Below are positions 44,497 through 56,516 of a DNA stretch of 64,000 nucleotides, in pieces (position 1 is the stretch's first letter; each line of letters starts with the position of its first letter). This DNA comes from Bimuria novae-zelandiae CBS 107.79 (lineage: Eukaryota; Ascomycota; Dothideomycetes; Pleosporales; Didymosphaeriaceae). The stretch covers positions 62,001 to 126,000 of the forward strand of contig ML976719.1 in NCBI GenBank assembly GCA_010015655.1. Reading direction: 5' to 3'. The position numbers were made by a program, and so were the translations under genes. A model generated the notes under the pieces. That model had not been told where the DNA came from and made no database searches. It worked only from the letters and a program-made list of their open reading frames with translations.

Positions 44497-46175
44497 CTAC
44501 GTGGTGTAGATGAAGTCAGGGCGGACATCACCGAGATCCTTGATCTCCTGTTCACTCTTACCCTCGATGAGGTAGTCGCGCCTTCCAGTCTTGCGCATGT
44601 GGTTTTCGCGCTTCAACAGGACGTGCGTGAGGACTGTTCCTCCGAACAAGCACACGAACATGTATCCGAGCACGGTGCCGTGGCCGGTCCAGTACCGCGG
44701 TTTTTGCGGCGCCATGAAGATGTTCGACGAGACAACACCATTCATGTTACCCCAGCCGACGACTATGCCGACCATGACACCACGCTTGAGTGATCCCTCA
44801 ACGTTGTTGGACGCCCAGGTCAGCGTGTTCGCTACCGTAGGATAGATTCCAGCGGCTCCCAAAAAGGTTCCAGCATACTGCACGTGCGGGTTCTTGGTAG
44901 CGAGCAACATGGCGAAACCGACGCAACCCATCAGGGAGACGGCCATGTTGCAGTAGCCACGGTACTTGGTACGGTCGGCAAACCACCCGATGAAGACGGT
45001 CATGGCCGCGGCGACGGCGTACGGAGGCACCGACATGAGCTGCAGATGGGTTCCCTTGTAGCCCATGCCATCCTGTAGAATGGTTGGCAGAAAGAGCGAG
45101 AACGAGTACAGCGGGCACAGGCAGCCCATGTACTGCAGCGCATAGGCCCACGTCTTCCAATCCTTGCAAGCCTGGAACACGTATTTGCGGCTGATCTTCT
45201 CGGCCTCGGCACGCGTCTGGTTGTCAGCGCGGAGACGTCGCTGGGCTCGCAGCCTCTCGTCGGGAGTGAGGAAACCAGCGGTGTCTGGGAAATTGAACAC
45301 CATCTTCCAGCAGAAGGCGCCGACGAAAACGGTCATGAGACCCTCAAGAATGACTGCCAAGCGTTAGACGGTTCGGAATCCGAGACTGGCAACACTTACA
45401 GATCCAGCGCCATCCCTCGTAGCCACCAACACCATCCATTTGAATGATCGCGGCGGCAAGGAGACCACCGAAAGATCCAGCCAAGGCAGCAGCCGAGAAG
45501 AAAAGAGCGGCACGGAAACCGAGCTCCTGACGCTTGTACCAACAACTTCGGGGCGTTAGCGACGAGCATGAACGGCAGCCCTTCGATTTGAACCACTTAC
45601 GAAAGATAATAATTCACGCCAGGGAACAATCCAGCCTCAGTGAGGCCAAGGAACCAACGACAAGCAAGGAGACCGGCCTGGTTTTCGACGCAGCCCATCA
45701 GGGTCATAATAATGCCCCACGCAATGATGATGCTTGTGAAAAAGACACGCGGCGAGTAACGCTTGAGGAGAATGTTGGTAAGGGGCTCAGCTCCAGCGTA
45801 CGAGATGAAGAAGATGGTCAAGGCATTGTTGTAGTCACGCCCATGCATGCCAATGCCCTTCTCGAGTTTGGCCGTCTTTGCGTTGCCAATGTTTGTGCGG
45901 TCCAGGAAAGACAGTAGATACAAGAGCGAGAGCCATGGCACTAGCCAGCGATCGATCTTCCACACCAGCGCTTTGTCCTAGAGACGGTCAGCGAGCAAAC
46001 GGAAGAAGATGGGAAGAGGTCGTACAAGACGGGCGCGCTCCTCGTCGGTCTTGCCGACATCGGGGTCGGGCAAGTCATCATAGTACTCGCCGGGCGAAAC
46101 AGTGCCGTTGCTTTCCTGCTCGTTGGAGAGGACCTGGGCCTTCTCAGTGTCGAGGTCGCTTTTTTCGGCGGCCAT
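44497..46175 (-). CDS. MFS transporter, allantoate permease (Dal5-like/ACS) family
   Basis: Four exons, 46175-46026, 45977-45601, 45545-45400 and 45353-44497, give 509 residues with all joins in phase. After an acidic cytoplasmic N-terminus comes 'VWKIDRWLVPWLSLLYLLSF' and 'LDRTNIGNAKTAKLEKGIG', the helix 1 signature of the anion:cation symporter/Dal5 family. 'ACRWFLGLTEAGLFPGVNYYLS' is the conserved helix 4 segment, then 'WYKRQELGFRAALFFSAAALAGSFGGLLA'-type helix 5 (short pieces read across introns). The C-terminal half has six more hydrophobic segments and a polar tail. Members import allantoate, nicotinate, biotin precursors, ureidosuccinate or small peptides. The substrate here is undetermined. 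Plasma membrane localisation is expected. Confidence 0.9.
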
Positions 46176-49100
46176 GTCGATGGATTGGCTGGAGTGCAAG
46201 TGACCACTGTCGAGCACACAAAGGGGAGCAGCCGGGGGTATTATACTCCCAACTTGGTCCCTGTAGGCTGCAAACAACAGTGGAATATCGGCTGGGATCC
46301 TTAGCGGCATGCACCCCGTGGGGACGGTTGTATGGGACGAGTGTCTTCGATGAGGCCTGCTTGGCTCGCCGCGCCTTGCCAGGGCGTCCCGAAACGGGGA
46401 GCGAGTTGTCAGCCAGACTCATCCTAGGACGATCTCACTCAAGAGCAGCCTGCGCAACGTTACGCGTATCCATTGAAAGCTATATGGATCTTGTACAAGG
46501 ACCACGTCAAAACAGGGATAGAAATGTCACAACAAAGAACACACAAACGGTCAAGATTCGCGTGCAGCACTTGCCCTACCTTCACGCCCGCGTTCCACAC
46601 GTCCGCGACCCTTTTTCCAGGCATCTCTGCGTCTCTCACCCTCCTGCCGGTCACTGGACAAGGTATCGGGCCAAGCGCATCCTTTGGGCAGGTCAGATGT
46701 TCCAGAACAAATGGACTGGCGTCGGGTTCACTGCTGGGCGTTATCTTGAGAACTCTCGAAAAACGCCACCCAAGACCTTGGCAACAACGCCCTCAAGCAT
46801 GTCATGATAACACAGCCAAAACCTAATAACGCGTACTGCATCCACGCGAGCGACGAAGCTTTGCCCAGCACCCCGAAGGACAAGAACCTCGCCGCGAGAC
46901 ACAACACAACGTTTCACGATGTTGCTGTGGTGTTGAGCGCTCTTCGAATCGTCTTCCCCACACCTGGCTCGTGGAGGCGGGCAATCTACATGGCTTGGCG
47001 GCTTTTAGCGCCAGCCGCCCCCGCCCACTGCACTACGCGCTCGCTGGGCTTCCGCGCCTGTGTGCACAATTAGAAAATCGCCGCTGCTTACAGTTAAGAC
47101 ACAGCCGATGCGCATCGGATAAATGGAAGTCGGCCCTGCTGCAATTCGCTCGCATCAATGCCACGCCCTGACACCAAGAGATCTGCGCATTCGTCCGCAA
47201 ATGGCGCCTCGGATTGCCTCAGCATTGCGTGTGCCATGCTTGCGCAACAACAGAACCTGGATCACGGCGCACCGGGACCCAGTCTACACGTGGAGGCGCG
47301 GCTACCATCACGGCTGGTCATTCATTTTGGCGGGCAGTCCCCGGAAAGGTCGAATGCGACAGCGGAAACTGCATCTGCCGTACTATCGGCCCGTCTGCCT
47401 TTGACAGCAAACTCAGCTGTCGCAGCAGTCAGCAACAAGTCAAGTCATTACCCAAGCGACCGGTAAGCGCTTGCAATATCGACGTAAGCGCGCCGGCCAG
47501 GGTATCTATGTAAGGCCAAAGAAAGGGCCATCTGAAGAACCTGCACCCAATTTACTCTGTGCCTAGACCATCGCCCTTGCATCCAAGCCCTCACGGTATG
47601 ATAATGGTCGGACGCACCTATTTTTTTTTTATATATATCTTCCGGTAAGTGATGCGGCGCAGTGCTCACTCAAGCATAATAGTCTTCATTTCCCGTGTAC
47701 GAAGATTTGATGCCAGCATAACCCTGCAGAATGCATGTACCTACGGCTCCACCGACTCCCGCATCTCTAGCCGCAACGCGGTAACTGTTGGTTCATCTCC
47801 CGCGCCAAGTTGAATAATGTTCCACCACACGTTGTTGAGATACGTCTCATTTGCAGCCCAACGGTATCGCGCGGCTGGATAATTACCCAGGAAGGGCGCA
47901 AGGACCGGACCGCCTTCCTACTTGTCGGAATCGCAGTGGTGCCGCGTTCTATACTTACCAATGCGGGTACCCAGACCTCAATTCCTTGCCGCGACCCTGG
48001 TGGAAATGGGTTCCCCTGAGCTTTTCGTTGCTTCGATGTTTTGATTTGACATCAAGATGCTCGAAAGCGCGGCAAGCAGGAAATTCAGCAACTGGAGAAG
48101 GCACTTTGATAAGCCGTGACCCGACCATTTACGGACTTTCTATTTACTGGAATACGCTTGCATCTCTGAAGATTGCTCTCTCTCGCTGGATAATAGCGTC
48201 CACAACGATGGGTACGCTTTGCGGCACAGCACGCATCAAACGAGGAGCGAGAAGACGCTGCATGAGGCTGTATTCTTAACCGGTCAGTTCGTCTAGGATT
48301 TGCTTCCTTCCAGTACCATGCTTATCTATGTAGTGGAAGGGGAGTATTGCTTTCAGCAAATGCGCCGATCTTTGAAATGATACTGCAGGTGCAGCAACCG
48401 TTCGGGTACTGCAGCCGCCATGTACCACCGTCTTGATATCAGCACTACATGCTATCAAAGAAGACGTCGGTAGTTGTATCACTAACTCAACCAGTATCAA
48501 TCCAACCATGGCATCCATTTTTGTGCAGCAGAGCATATTCTTTAATCTTGGGCTACCCATGATCGCTGCCAGACTCACGAAGGATGGCATAGTTTCCACA
48601 ATGCCATATATTTTTAATCTTCAATCTACCACTCGCAGACTATATACGTTCCACGCCAATTTCGCCAGCAACGGTTCACTTCGCCTCCCTCGGCAAAGGA
48701 GTCGTGTAACTGCAGAGCTGCAACTTACGCGCTCGTCGTATATCGTCTGCGAAGTACCCGTTTGACAGCATCACGAGAATGCTTATACCTACATGGCGCC
48801 TGTCACGCGGTGTCTAGGGGAAGGTACGTTGCAGCTGGTGTGACTATAGTGTACGGGTACCTGCTGCGCCGTTCCGAGATTTTGGTTCTAACGGTACATC
48901 ACATTGGGAGGCAGGACCTCGGGAGGTTGAGGTACACGTGAGGGTACATGATGTTGCGATTACGGGCCTCGCTGTATCCTAACTTGATAAACACCGGGTC
49001 CAAGGCGAAAAGACGTCCTCGTGTGGGAAGAACGGGAAATTACTGATTGAAACTGCATACACACCCCGCGACTTGCGTAAACTCGCGCGGAGTAAACATT

Positions 49101-49271
49101 CAGGGTGTTCGAATTCACACAACAGTGTAAGGGCATGTCTAGGAAGATCAAAATACCCTCTGATGATTTGTATGCCATGTCATTTCATGTTGTACATTCA
49201 ATACATTATACATTTTCCAGTTCATATATCTTTTGTATTCATATCACATGCATCCACCACACCCGTACTGT
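46176..49271. other. 3.1-kb region without a supportable gene
   Basis: Many short ORFs exist on both strands but none has a motif, and they overlap each other. A 309-residue plus ORF (45878-46807) is largely antisense to the transporter's exons and is rejected. A T-run followed by TA repeats lies at 47621-47638. Composition is near 50% GC, not RIP-like. It may hold old, unrecognised repeat remnants or long regulatory sequence. Confidence 0.4.
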
Positions 49272-51175
49272 CTACGAGCAAACATCCAATTTCGCAACAC
49301 TAGGATCATGGTCGCTAATTTGCGACGCGCGGTCCACCCACGTGCTGATATGCACGTGCTCGTACTTCGCACCCTTCTTCAGCGAGTCGGAGATAAACAT
49401 GTGGTCGAGCTGCTGCGCCTGCATATCAAAGAGGTACGTGTAGCGCTCGACGGGCTTGATTCCGACGACGGCATCAAGGTCGTTGAGTCCGGAGATGCTC
49501 ACGTAGCTCGTGAGCGGCGCTACGGCGATGAATTCGTTGTAGTCGCCGGCGGTGATGACGTGGGCGTTTTTGTCTTGGGTGAGGATGTCCTGTTGCACAA
49601 ACCGTTAGTTGGTACACTCTGTCATTGCACAGAAGTTAAGGGGTGGGGAAGGTATACCTTGACGAAGTTTGCAGTCAGTTCGGCCTGCGCCTGGCGGTCT
49701 TCGACGCCACCGTTTACGGGCGGCCGCGCATCGCCCTGGATGCTGCTGCTGCCGCCTTTGCTGCCGAAATGCACGTTCACAGTGTAGAAGGTGCCCTCGG
49801 GCTTACCCTTCTTGCCAAGGACTTCCCACTGCGCGACCAGCGGCTTGCGGCTCGCCGTCCACGCCTCGTTCGTAGGGTCGATGCGGCCGGGGTTGTACTT
49901 GAGAGTCGGGCCAGGGAGAACTTCGTTGGCATCGAGGGAGCCTCCGGGGTTAGGCTTGTACAGGCGGACAAGCGAAGGCCTGTAGAAGTAGGCTACGCGG
50001 ATGTTGCCTCCTGGAGCGCCACCGTCCTTATCATCTACGGGGTCGACCTCGGTGAAAGCATACTGTGGGCCTCCCGCTGCGACGATGGCGGAGGCGAGCA
50101 TAGTAAGAGTGAGGTTGGCTGTGACGACAGCGTCGTTGGTCTCGCCGTTGTTGTCCTGGACTTCCTGGAGGAAGATGACGTCGGGAGACCTGAGGTAGTC
50201 GACAATTTGCTCCGCAACGGCTGGCAAGTGGCTGCTGGTCGGAGAAAGGTTCTCAACGTTGTAAGCACCGAAGGTAATGCCGCCGCACTTTCCATCAGAC
50301 TTCAGCTTGGTGGCGGAGGGGAGCGCAGGCTTCTCCGATTTTTTTACTTTGATGGCCGTGGTGGGGAGGATGCGGTAGAATCCAAAGGCTTGCGTAACGA
50401 CGCCGGTAATGTCCTCCAAATCGTCGCCGAGCTTGGTCGTTGCCGGGTTCTTGGAGCCGTCAAGGGGCGACCCAATGATGATGGTCTCTGGGTTCGCGTC
50501 CTTGTCGACCTGGGTGAGGCCGTCACGGCCATTGCGTCCAGTAACCTTCCAATCGCCAATTACCCACGTGTCACCGAAGTTGTTCGGCTTGTTCACAGCG
50601 GTGGGCTTCCTCACTGTGACGAGCTCTCCGGAAAGGCTCTCCCAAAAGTCCATGCCATAATTCTTCGGGTCCAAAACAGGGTTCGCGACCGATATTAATG
50701 AGACATTGTTCGGGACAGCAAAAACGAATCCACTATCCAGACTGCTAAATTGCTGGGTAGGAGGATTGGAGGTATCCTTTCCGACGACGAGTGGTTTGGC
50801 GGCGTTTCCACTCGACAGCCTCTCCTCCAGTACCGGGCTTGCGAGCTCAGTCAGGTAGACATAGTCCTTGCTGGACCGGTATTCGCTAATCTTGCCACCA
50901 ATGGAAATGGCATCTCCAACAGTCAAGTTGTTGGTAGAAGCAAACTTGGAACCGAAAACGTATATCGATTCGGATGTCCTGGCGTCGCGGTCCGGCTTAG
51001 TTGAGCGGATCCAGATACCATCGGGGCCCTTCGCAGTCACGATTCCGGTGACGTTGGACACAGTCTGTCCGTTATAGGGCGACAGGAACTTGTTGCCATT
51101 GATCTCAGCGATTGTCACAGCAGAAGAAACAGCAACAGAAGCCGCAAGGCTAAGAAAACGAACGAGAGAAGCCAT
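49272..51175 (-). CDS. secreted endonuclease/exonuclease/phosphatase-family protein
   Basis: Two exons, 51175-49658 and 49589-49272 (donor GTATAC, acceptor CAACAG), give 611 residues. Residues 1-19 form a signal peptide ('MASLVRFLSLAASVAVSSA'). An OB-like N-terminal half ('VSNVTGIVTAKGPDGIWIRS', 'YVYLTEL') precedes the EEP domain. Its motifs are 'GAYNVENLSP' (about 302), the metal-binding Glu in 'VIFLQEVQDN' (about 332), 'YTVNVHFGSKGG', 'TAGDYNEF' in exon 2 (Asp/Asn pair) and the terminal catalytic 'SDHDPSV'. The layout matches bacterial and fungal extracellular nucleases of the ExeM/YhcR kind. Role: extracellular DNA or phosphodiester hydrolysis, probably for nutrient acquisition. No anchor or GPI signal is visible. 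Confidence 0.9.
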
Positions 51176-52083
51176 CGTAGCGAGTCCGATATGCTCTGGC
51201 CTCTATCTCTAGGGCGGATCCTGGTTCTTATACTCCATGCCGCCCAGACAGGGCCGCGGCGAAGGCCGTGTTTGCGGGTTGGCCGTCGTCGATGCTGCTA
51301 ACCCTCCCATAGCAGGAGCAATGATAACGTGCGAAGATGGGTAGCGCAATGGCGGAGCTGCGCGATGCGGTCTTGGCGGGTGTGGCGGAAATGGAGGCTT
51401 GAACGCGTGCAACTGGTGGTTGGTTGTTGGAACACGGAGAGGACCAAGGTCGCCGCCTGATTAGGAAGGTGAAGAGGACCTCAGCCCCACGGCGTCGCCG
51501 TCTCATCTCCGACATCCACCAGTGCTCAACACACACTGCTGGTACCTGTACTTCAAAGATGCCTTGTACGCAATCGAAATGTACGTAGGTTTATTTTCCG
51601 ATGGTTCTAAGCCTCATTGCTGCTAACATTCAAAGTCACAACGTGCGTACGACGGCTTCAGCTACTGGTAGGTTCACAATAAAGATAGGATGCTGACGGA
51701 ACCTCATAATTCATGCATTGTTTACCTCGCCCCTAAAGGACGTGCCTAAAGCCATATTGGGGCAGTATTACTTACTTTACAAATACAAACGACGGACACC
51801 TGAAAAAAGCTCTCGCGCAAAGCTGAAAGTTAACCACAGGCTTGTCGACAGCCAACAAGCTGTGAGATGAAATACCGCGTAGAACTCAAGGATAGGCGAT
51901 AACCGAAAGAATTGGTGCTGGGTAGCCGACTTTCGTCTTAACGCGAGGGACTAAGTAGGGGAGAGGAGCATGATCGAAGAAATCTGGATAAGCATGAGTA
52001 CCATTTCAGACACCATGAATATGCGTTGGTCGTGCCGGAAGCACTTCCACACTTTGCAAGACTTGCACGAACCGTGCCACTGA
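51176..52083. other. intergenic, no gene seen
   Basis: About 900 bp, containing the nuclease promoter (minus strand gene starting 51175) and the 3' flank of the next gene. A 102-residue minus ORF (51536-51228) has no motif and covers the probable promoter. Confidence 0.45.
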
Positions 52084-53162
52084 TCAGGAGAATTCCCATT
52101 TTTGTTCAGGGTGGACAAGGTCGTCGTCCTCCACCAGATCCGGCATTTCCTCGAAGTCGTCCTTGTTGCCGAAGTCCCTGGGGTCGCAATTCTCTTTGTC
52201 GGCTCCAGACTTGGGCAACAACAGCTTGTAGTCTCCTCCCTCGAACTCCTCGTCTAGGTCTCGATATCCTAATTTGAAGTCAGCCGGGTGTAGGTAACCC
52301 GTTGCATCCTCTTTGTCATGAAAAATTGTCAGGTCTCCTGGGGATACATGATCTTACCTGTCCACCTTATGGTTCCTTGGAAGCGATGACCATGAACGTT
52401 CCGCTCCAGCGCCTCCAGCTCCTGGAAAGCGCGCTGGAGTTCCGGGTTCCTGTTGATGATCCGATCGATGAGGTGCCCGTCCAAAACAGTCAGTGGCTCA
52501 TCATCTGTCAGATCCACAACGCCGTCAGGTTTCACACTCGCAATGAGGCGTTTTTCGATGTATTCGAAGAGCACGCGGACGACGCGTTCGTAATCCTGGC
52601 GTTGATTGTCCAAAATTTCCCGTCGCAGGTCTTGGTGCCTCTCGTAGTGGCTTCGTTCGCCGCCCGCTGCGCCGGGTAGACGCCTGATCTGCAGCGTCAT
52701 ATACTGCAATGCTCGTCCCACCCTCCTCTCATTCTGGAAGTACCTTAGGAGAAGGTCCGGGTGAAGGGCTAGCTGAAGAAGATCTTGGATCGACACTGGC
52801 CCTAGGAATCTGGGACTCTGGTCTCCAGGTCGGAGAATACAGATTGCCGTGGTGCGGAAATGCTGTTCTCGCCCTGAGATCAGCTTTTCCAGGGCATTTC
52901 TGTTTTCTTGGGCTTGTTGCGCGTTTTTGCGCTTCTTCTCCTCCATTCCTAGCCGCTCTTCAGATCGTACAAGCGGCGGCGAGGATGGCTGCGGCGCTGC
53001 CGGCGGTGATGGAGACGAAGAGTGGCCCGCGCCTTCCCCGGTTGCTCTGTTGCCGCTCGTTCGAAGTCCCGATGGGCGCAAGTCCGGGAAGTCTTCGCTG
53101 TACAACTCGTCTTCATCGCAGTCGCCTTCGCAGGCAGATGTTGTGGGTTGTGGCGAGTTCAT
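52084..53162 (-). CDS. orphan protein, acidic, two exons
   Basis: Exons 53162-52358 and 52310-52084 give 343 residues. The splice (GTAAGA...ACAAAG) keeps the frame and adds 75 codons ending 'HPEQKWEFS'. The start chosen is 'MNSPQPTTSACEGDCDEDEL', since the longer ORF upstream has no start context advantage. The N-terminus is disordered and acidic/Pro-rich. Residues 100-130 are charged and helical ('EERLGMEEKKRKNAQQAQEN'). A middle helical part includes 'DLLQLALHPDLLLRYFQNER' and 'VVRVLFEYIEKRLIASVKPD'. The C-terminus is acidic. No known domain was recognised. The pattern is common among lineage-restricted Dothideomycete proteins. Confidence 0.65.
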
Positions 53163-54267
53163 GGTGCAGGTCGGTGAGGGTAGAGTTGTGGTAAGATCGA
53201 CGGTGAAAGATGTAGTTAGGTGAAGAGAGGACGCCAGGTGACGCCGAGGCTCTCCACGATCCAGGACACTCCAGACGCTCACCTTCACCGATGGTGTGCC
53301 GAAGTTGTTTGAGTGTGCAGCTTGGCGCTACGTGGATATATAGGCAGGCACCTGCCTGGTGTTTGCTTCCTCAAAACTTCGCCAGGTGCTAGAAACCGCC
53401 ACTCCCGCGTGCTTGCGACAATTATGTCTCACAACTCTGGCGCATTTACGAGCGCTTTTCGGTGGCAAAGAGGAGAAATTGCAATAAAAATGGTATATCT
53501 CTTTGAAAGCTCATATGCTGCGCGCTCAACAATGTCTTCGAGTATGCGCCCGGCATCTCTACCGCTCGCCAAACCAGGATAATTATGCAGTTCCCATGAA
53601 TTATAAAAGTGGAGGGATTCATCTTCATTGCCTCTCTCACTCATTGGTATGGGAACAGCTGCATCCTAGTGTGTGCCAGAATGTTTGCCCGCTGCAGTCG
53701 AAACAATCGCAATCAGAGCAATCAGAGTATCGCAGAGCTTTGCCCCAGTGCTTGCTTGATTCTAGACTGTGCTCATGCTATCTAAAATCACGTCTGATTG
53801 GGGTTTGAAATGCCCGCCCTTTGCATCTCATCTCAAAGTGTAGAAAATTGGAACATGTAAGATCGGTTCGCTAAGGGCTGAGTTTGGATTTTCGCAACGA
53901 TTTTTCGGAGCACCCGTTCAAGAAGCATAGTTCATAGAGATGATTGGTTATTCGTGCTAGCAGAAAGGTTTCCCGTTGGCGGTATTTACTTCTGCTGTGC
54001 GCTTGCGGCTACTTAGGGTTCTGCGGCTACCAAGTGGTGTGCGGAACCTTAAATCTTGTAGATAGAAGCTATACGCAAGCCAGAGGACGGGCGTAATATG
54101 AAATGCCGAACTTATGCCACAAAAAGTGTGGATCAATATCTTGAACGGAACCGAGCATCAAAGTGCTTTAGCAAAAGAGAAAGACTATCCTCCCACTCTT
54201 CCCGGACCAACGTCCATATACATGTACAAACACTCGTCGATGTGAAATGCGTCTTCAAACTCGCTGC
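53163..54267. other. intergenic, no gene seen
   Basis: About 1.1 kb between two minus-strand orphan genes. Short ORFs (53313-53582, 53503-53808) have no motif and stop-rich alternatives. No inverted or tandem repeat longer than a few units was noticed. Confidence 0.4.
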
Positions 54268-55449
54268 TCAAGGATCCTCAGCTTTGTTCTTGTCAGTCCC
54301 ACACACCTTTTCCTCCACTAGCTTGATTGACTCCAGAATCTTAGCCGTATCCTCCAAAACCGTGCTCTGCTTCGGCATTTGTGCCTCCAGCGCCTCCACC
54401 CTCAATAACAAGTCCTCCAACGTACCAAGAAGCTTCCGCCGATCTGTGACCGTAGCAGTCTTCGCATCGTGCTCGGTGCACACTTTCAATGTCTCCAGGG
54501 AGGTGACACGGCGGGCGAGCTCGTCGATCGGAGGACAGAGCGTGCCGAGCCCGTTCGTTGGGTTAGGATTCTTTCCAATATACGTCCGGACCGATAGGAG
54601 TGCTTCGGAGCCGACAGCGCGGTATGCGAGCCACTCACCGTCGTGATCGGAGCTGTCGTACTTGATGCCCAAGAGATCCTTGACTTCGGAGAGGCAGATC
54701 CACATGTTAGCGGACACATCGGTCACTGTATTTTTCTCATCAGTATTGAGCTCGAAGAGCCTATCCTCGCCACCAGGTGCCGGGAGCTTTCTAGACCAGA
54801 CCCAAGCGGGAATCCTCCTGTATTTTTGCGGGCAGAGATTGCCGTGTTCGTCCCGCTTGGGTGACTCCAACTCCACAAGAAACCAAGCGGGTGTCAGATT
54901 CAGCTTGTCCGTATCAATCTTGGCCACGTGCACCTCGCGCACCCCGTTTTCGAGCACCGGCGCGTGGAGTTCATATTCAGCTCGCTTCAATGCATTTCCT
55001 ATACAAATCTAGTCAGCTCAGCACACAATGCGCAAATGCGAAGCGGACAGCAATCAGTTTCTCCAAACACACATACCTTCTTCAGAGTAAAACGAGATAA
55101 ACGGTGACCGGTACAACGAGTTCCAGTGGAAGTGCTTTTCTATAACATCCTTACTCAAGTCATCCGCCGTGAAACTCTTTCGCGGAATGTAATTGCCTGT
55201 CTGGACGCATGGCTCGGCCAAATGGTCTTGCATCCGTACTGATGTAAAGGTAGGATAGCCTCTCCTCCCTAGCTCGGATGATGACGGTTCGTACCGCGTG
55301 GCGCACGCATCATGCTGCACACGGTAAAAGTACCTAGGCAGCGCCTTTCTGGGGCCATCGTCTGGTCGCGGATCCAAGTGGCTGTCAATTGTGAGCTCGG
55401 AACCCATCCTATTACTGAGTGGCACACTCACAGATACATGTTGATGCAC
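54268..55449 (-). CDS. orphan two-exon protein, DUF7587-like N-terminal domain
   Basis: Exons 55449-55077 and 54998-54268 (donor GTATGT, acceptor TATAG) give 367 residues; a second possible start is 55407. The N-terminal part has 'PRYFYRVQHDACATRYEPSS' and ends 'FHWNSLYRSPFISFYSEEGN' then 'ALKRAEYE'. An initial YR, a distal 'H..W....SPFIS.YS' and a following 'A' helix are the pattern I associate with the fungal DUF7587 domain. This resemblance is from memory and is moderate. The second exon holds 'AWFLVELESPKRDEHG', 'GEWLAYRAVGSEALLSVRTYIG' and a C-terminal coiled coil ('TDRRKLLGTLEDLLLRVEAL'). A 165-bp MITE lies 57 bp upstream of the start codon. Function unknown. Confidence 0.65.
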
Positions 55450-55506
55450 CGCAGATCGATAGAGAAGAGCGCTGGCAAAGCCTGTTCACTGATATATAAA
55501 TATCTA

Positions 55507-55671
55507 CAGTAGATATGTGATAATTGCGAACACGCCGTCGGTCTTAGCTCTTCCTCCTATTTGTTAGATCTGTAGAAAAGTGGAGAAGAAAGTGTTGAGA
55601 GAACAGCGTCGAGCGAATAAGAAGAAAGAACTACAACCGACGGCGTGTTCGCAATTATCACATATCTACGG
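55507..55671. mobile_element. 165-bp MITE, 36-bp TIRs, TA flanks
   Basis: The segments 55507-55542 and 55636-55671 are inverted repeats matching at 35 of 36 positions, beginning C[A/C]GTAGATATGTGATAA. TA lies immediately outside each end (55505-55506 and 55672-55673). The 93-bp centre has no ORF or RNA motif. Length, perfect-length TIRs and TA duplication fit a non-autonomous Tc1/mariner-type miniature element. Its TIRs are unrelated to those of the mariner copy at 30.3 kb, so another transposase must mobilise it. Confidence 0.88.
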
Positions 55672-55681
55672 TAGCTGTTTG

Positions 55682-55714
55682 GCCGTTGAGCATGCCGTTG
55701 AGCATGCCGTTGAG
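55682..55714. repeat. 12-bp tandem repeat, 2.75 copies
   Basis: GCCGTTGAGCAT occurs at 55682-55693 and 55694-55705, followed by a partial copy GCCGTTGAG at 55706-55714. It lies 10 bp from the MITE. Confidence 0.85.
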
Positions 55715-56516
55715 AGCTTTCGATGAGAATGGCCGCCTCACACTGGCGGCATCTCTCCATTCAGCTAACCACCAGCTCTTGAAACGTAATTATGTGGCCG
55801 AACTAGCGGATTGTTGCCAACCACGGAAAAACCCCTATTTCTTCTCCACAATTCCCACTCTTCGAACCGTTCGAGATGGAGACATGAATGAAATGTCCCG
55901 AGCGAGCGGTATTCACAGCGTGGGACCGACGATCTGGCGCGTGCGGTAGCGACATACAAGGTCGTTGGGACCTCCCGGGCAGACCCGCCGACCAGGTAGC
56001 CGGAGTAATAGGGGCTATCGTCTGCGAAACACGCAGCGTGATGCGACATAATCTTTCCCCCATCGAGTGTGGTAATGTGCCTTGTAAGGTGCCTTGTAAT
56101 GTGTCTTGTACGCGGGGATACTGATGTACAACATATCATTGTCAAATGACATATGCCTGTGAACATGCTGAAGGATGGAAGATCAGATGCACCCTCAGGA
56201 TACATTTACAGCGTAGACCGAACACAGAGGTCTTCATGCAGAGCTTTGAACGTGAGAGTTCAAATAACTCTTCAGGCTCTCCTTCAAGGTCGTGCGTGAT
56301 CGCTATTACACCTTGTTGTGGAAGTGGTTCCGGTTCAATCGATACATTGACAAGACCATCACGGTGCATCGATTGATTATACCGAGAGCATTGAGTTTTA
56401 GGCATGATGGATAGCTAACATGTTGGATTTAATAGAACGAGGTTTTGTGATTATAAAGTGTCTGGAAACCCGCTTATCTGTTGCACATTCGATCTATATC
56501 AGTAAATAACAACAAG
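55715..56516. other. intergenic with a second 12-bp tandem repeat
   Basis: Contains three imperfect copies of GTGCCTTGTAAG at 56077-56112. A 146-residue minus ORF (56205-55765) crosses it and encodes a matching 'TRHI' triplet repeat, but has no motif and is not supported as a gene. Confidence 0.5.

Noticed and set aside
45878..46807. 309-residue plus-strand ORF
   Set aside because: It is mostly antisense to the first exons of the MFS transporter, has no motif, and its composition is Arg/Ser/Cys-rich as expected for an antisense shadow.
49643..50698. 351-residue plus-strand ORF
   Set aside because: Exact antisense of the secreted EEP-family nuclease, whose signal peptide, motifs and splice sites are convincing.
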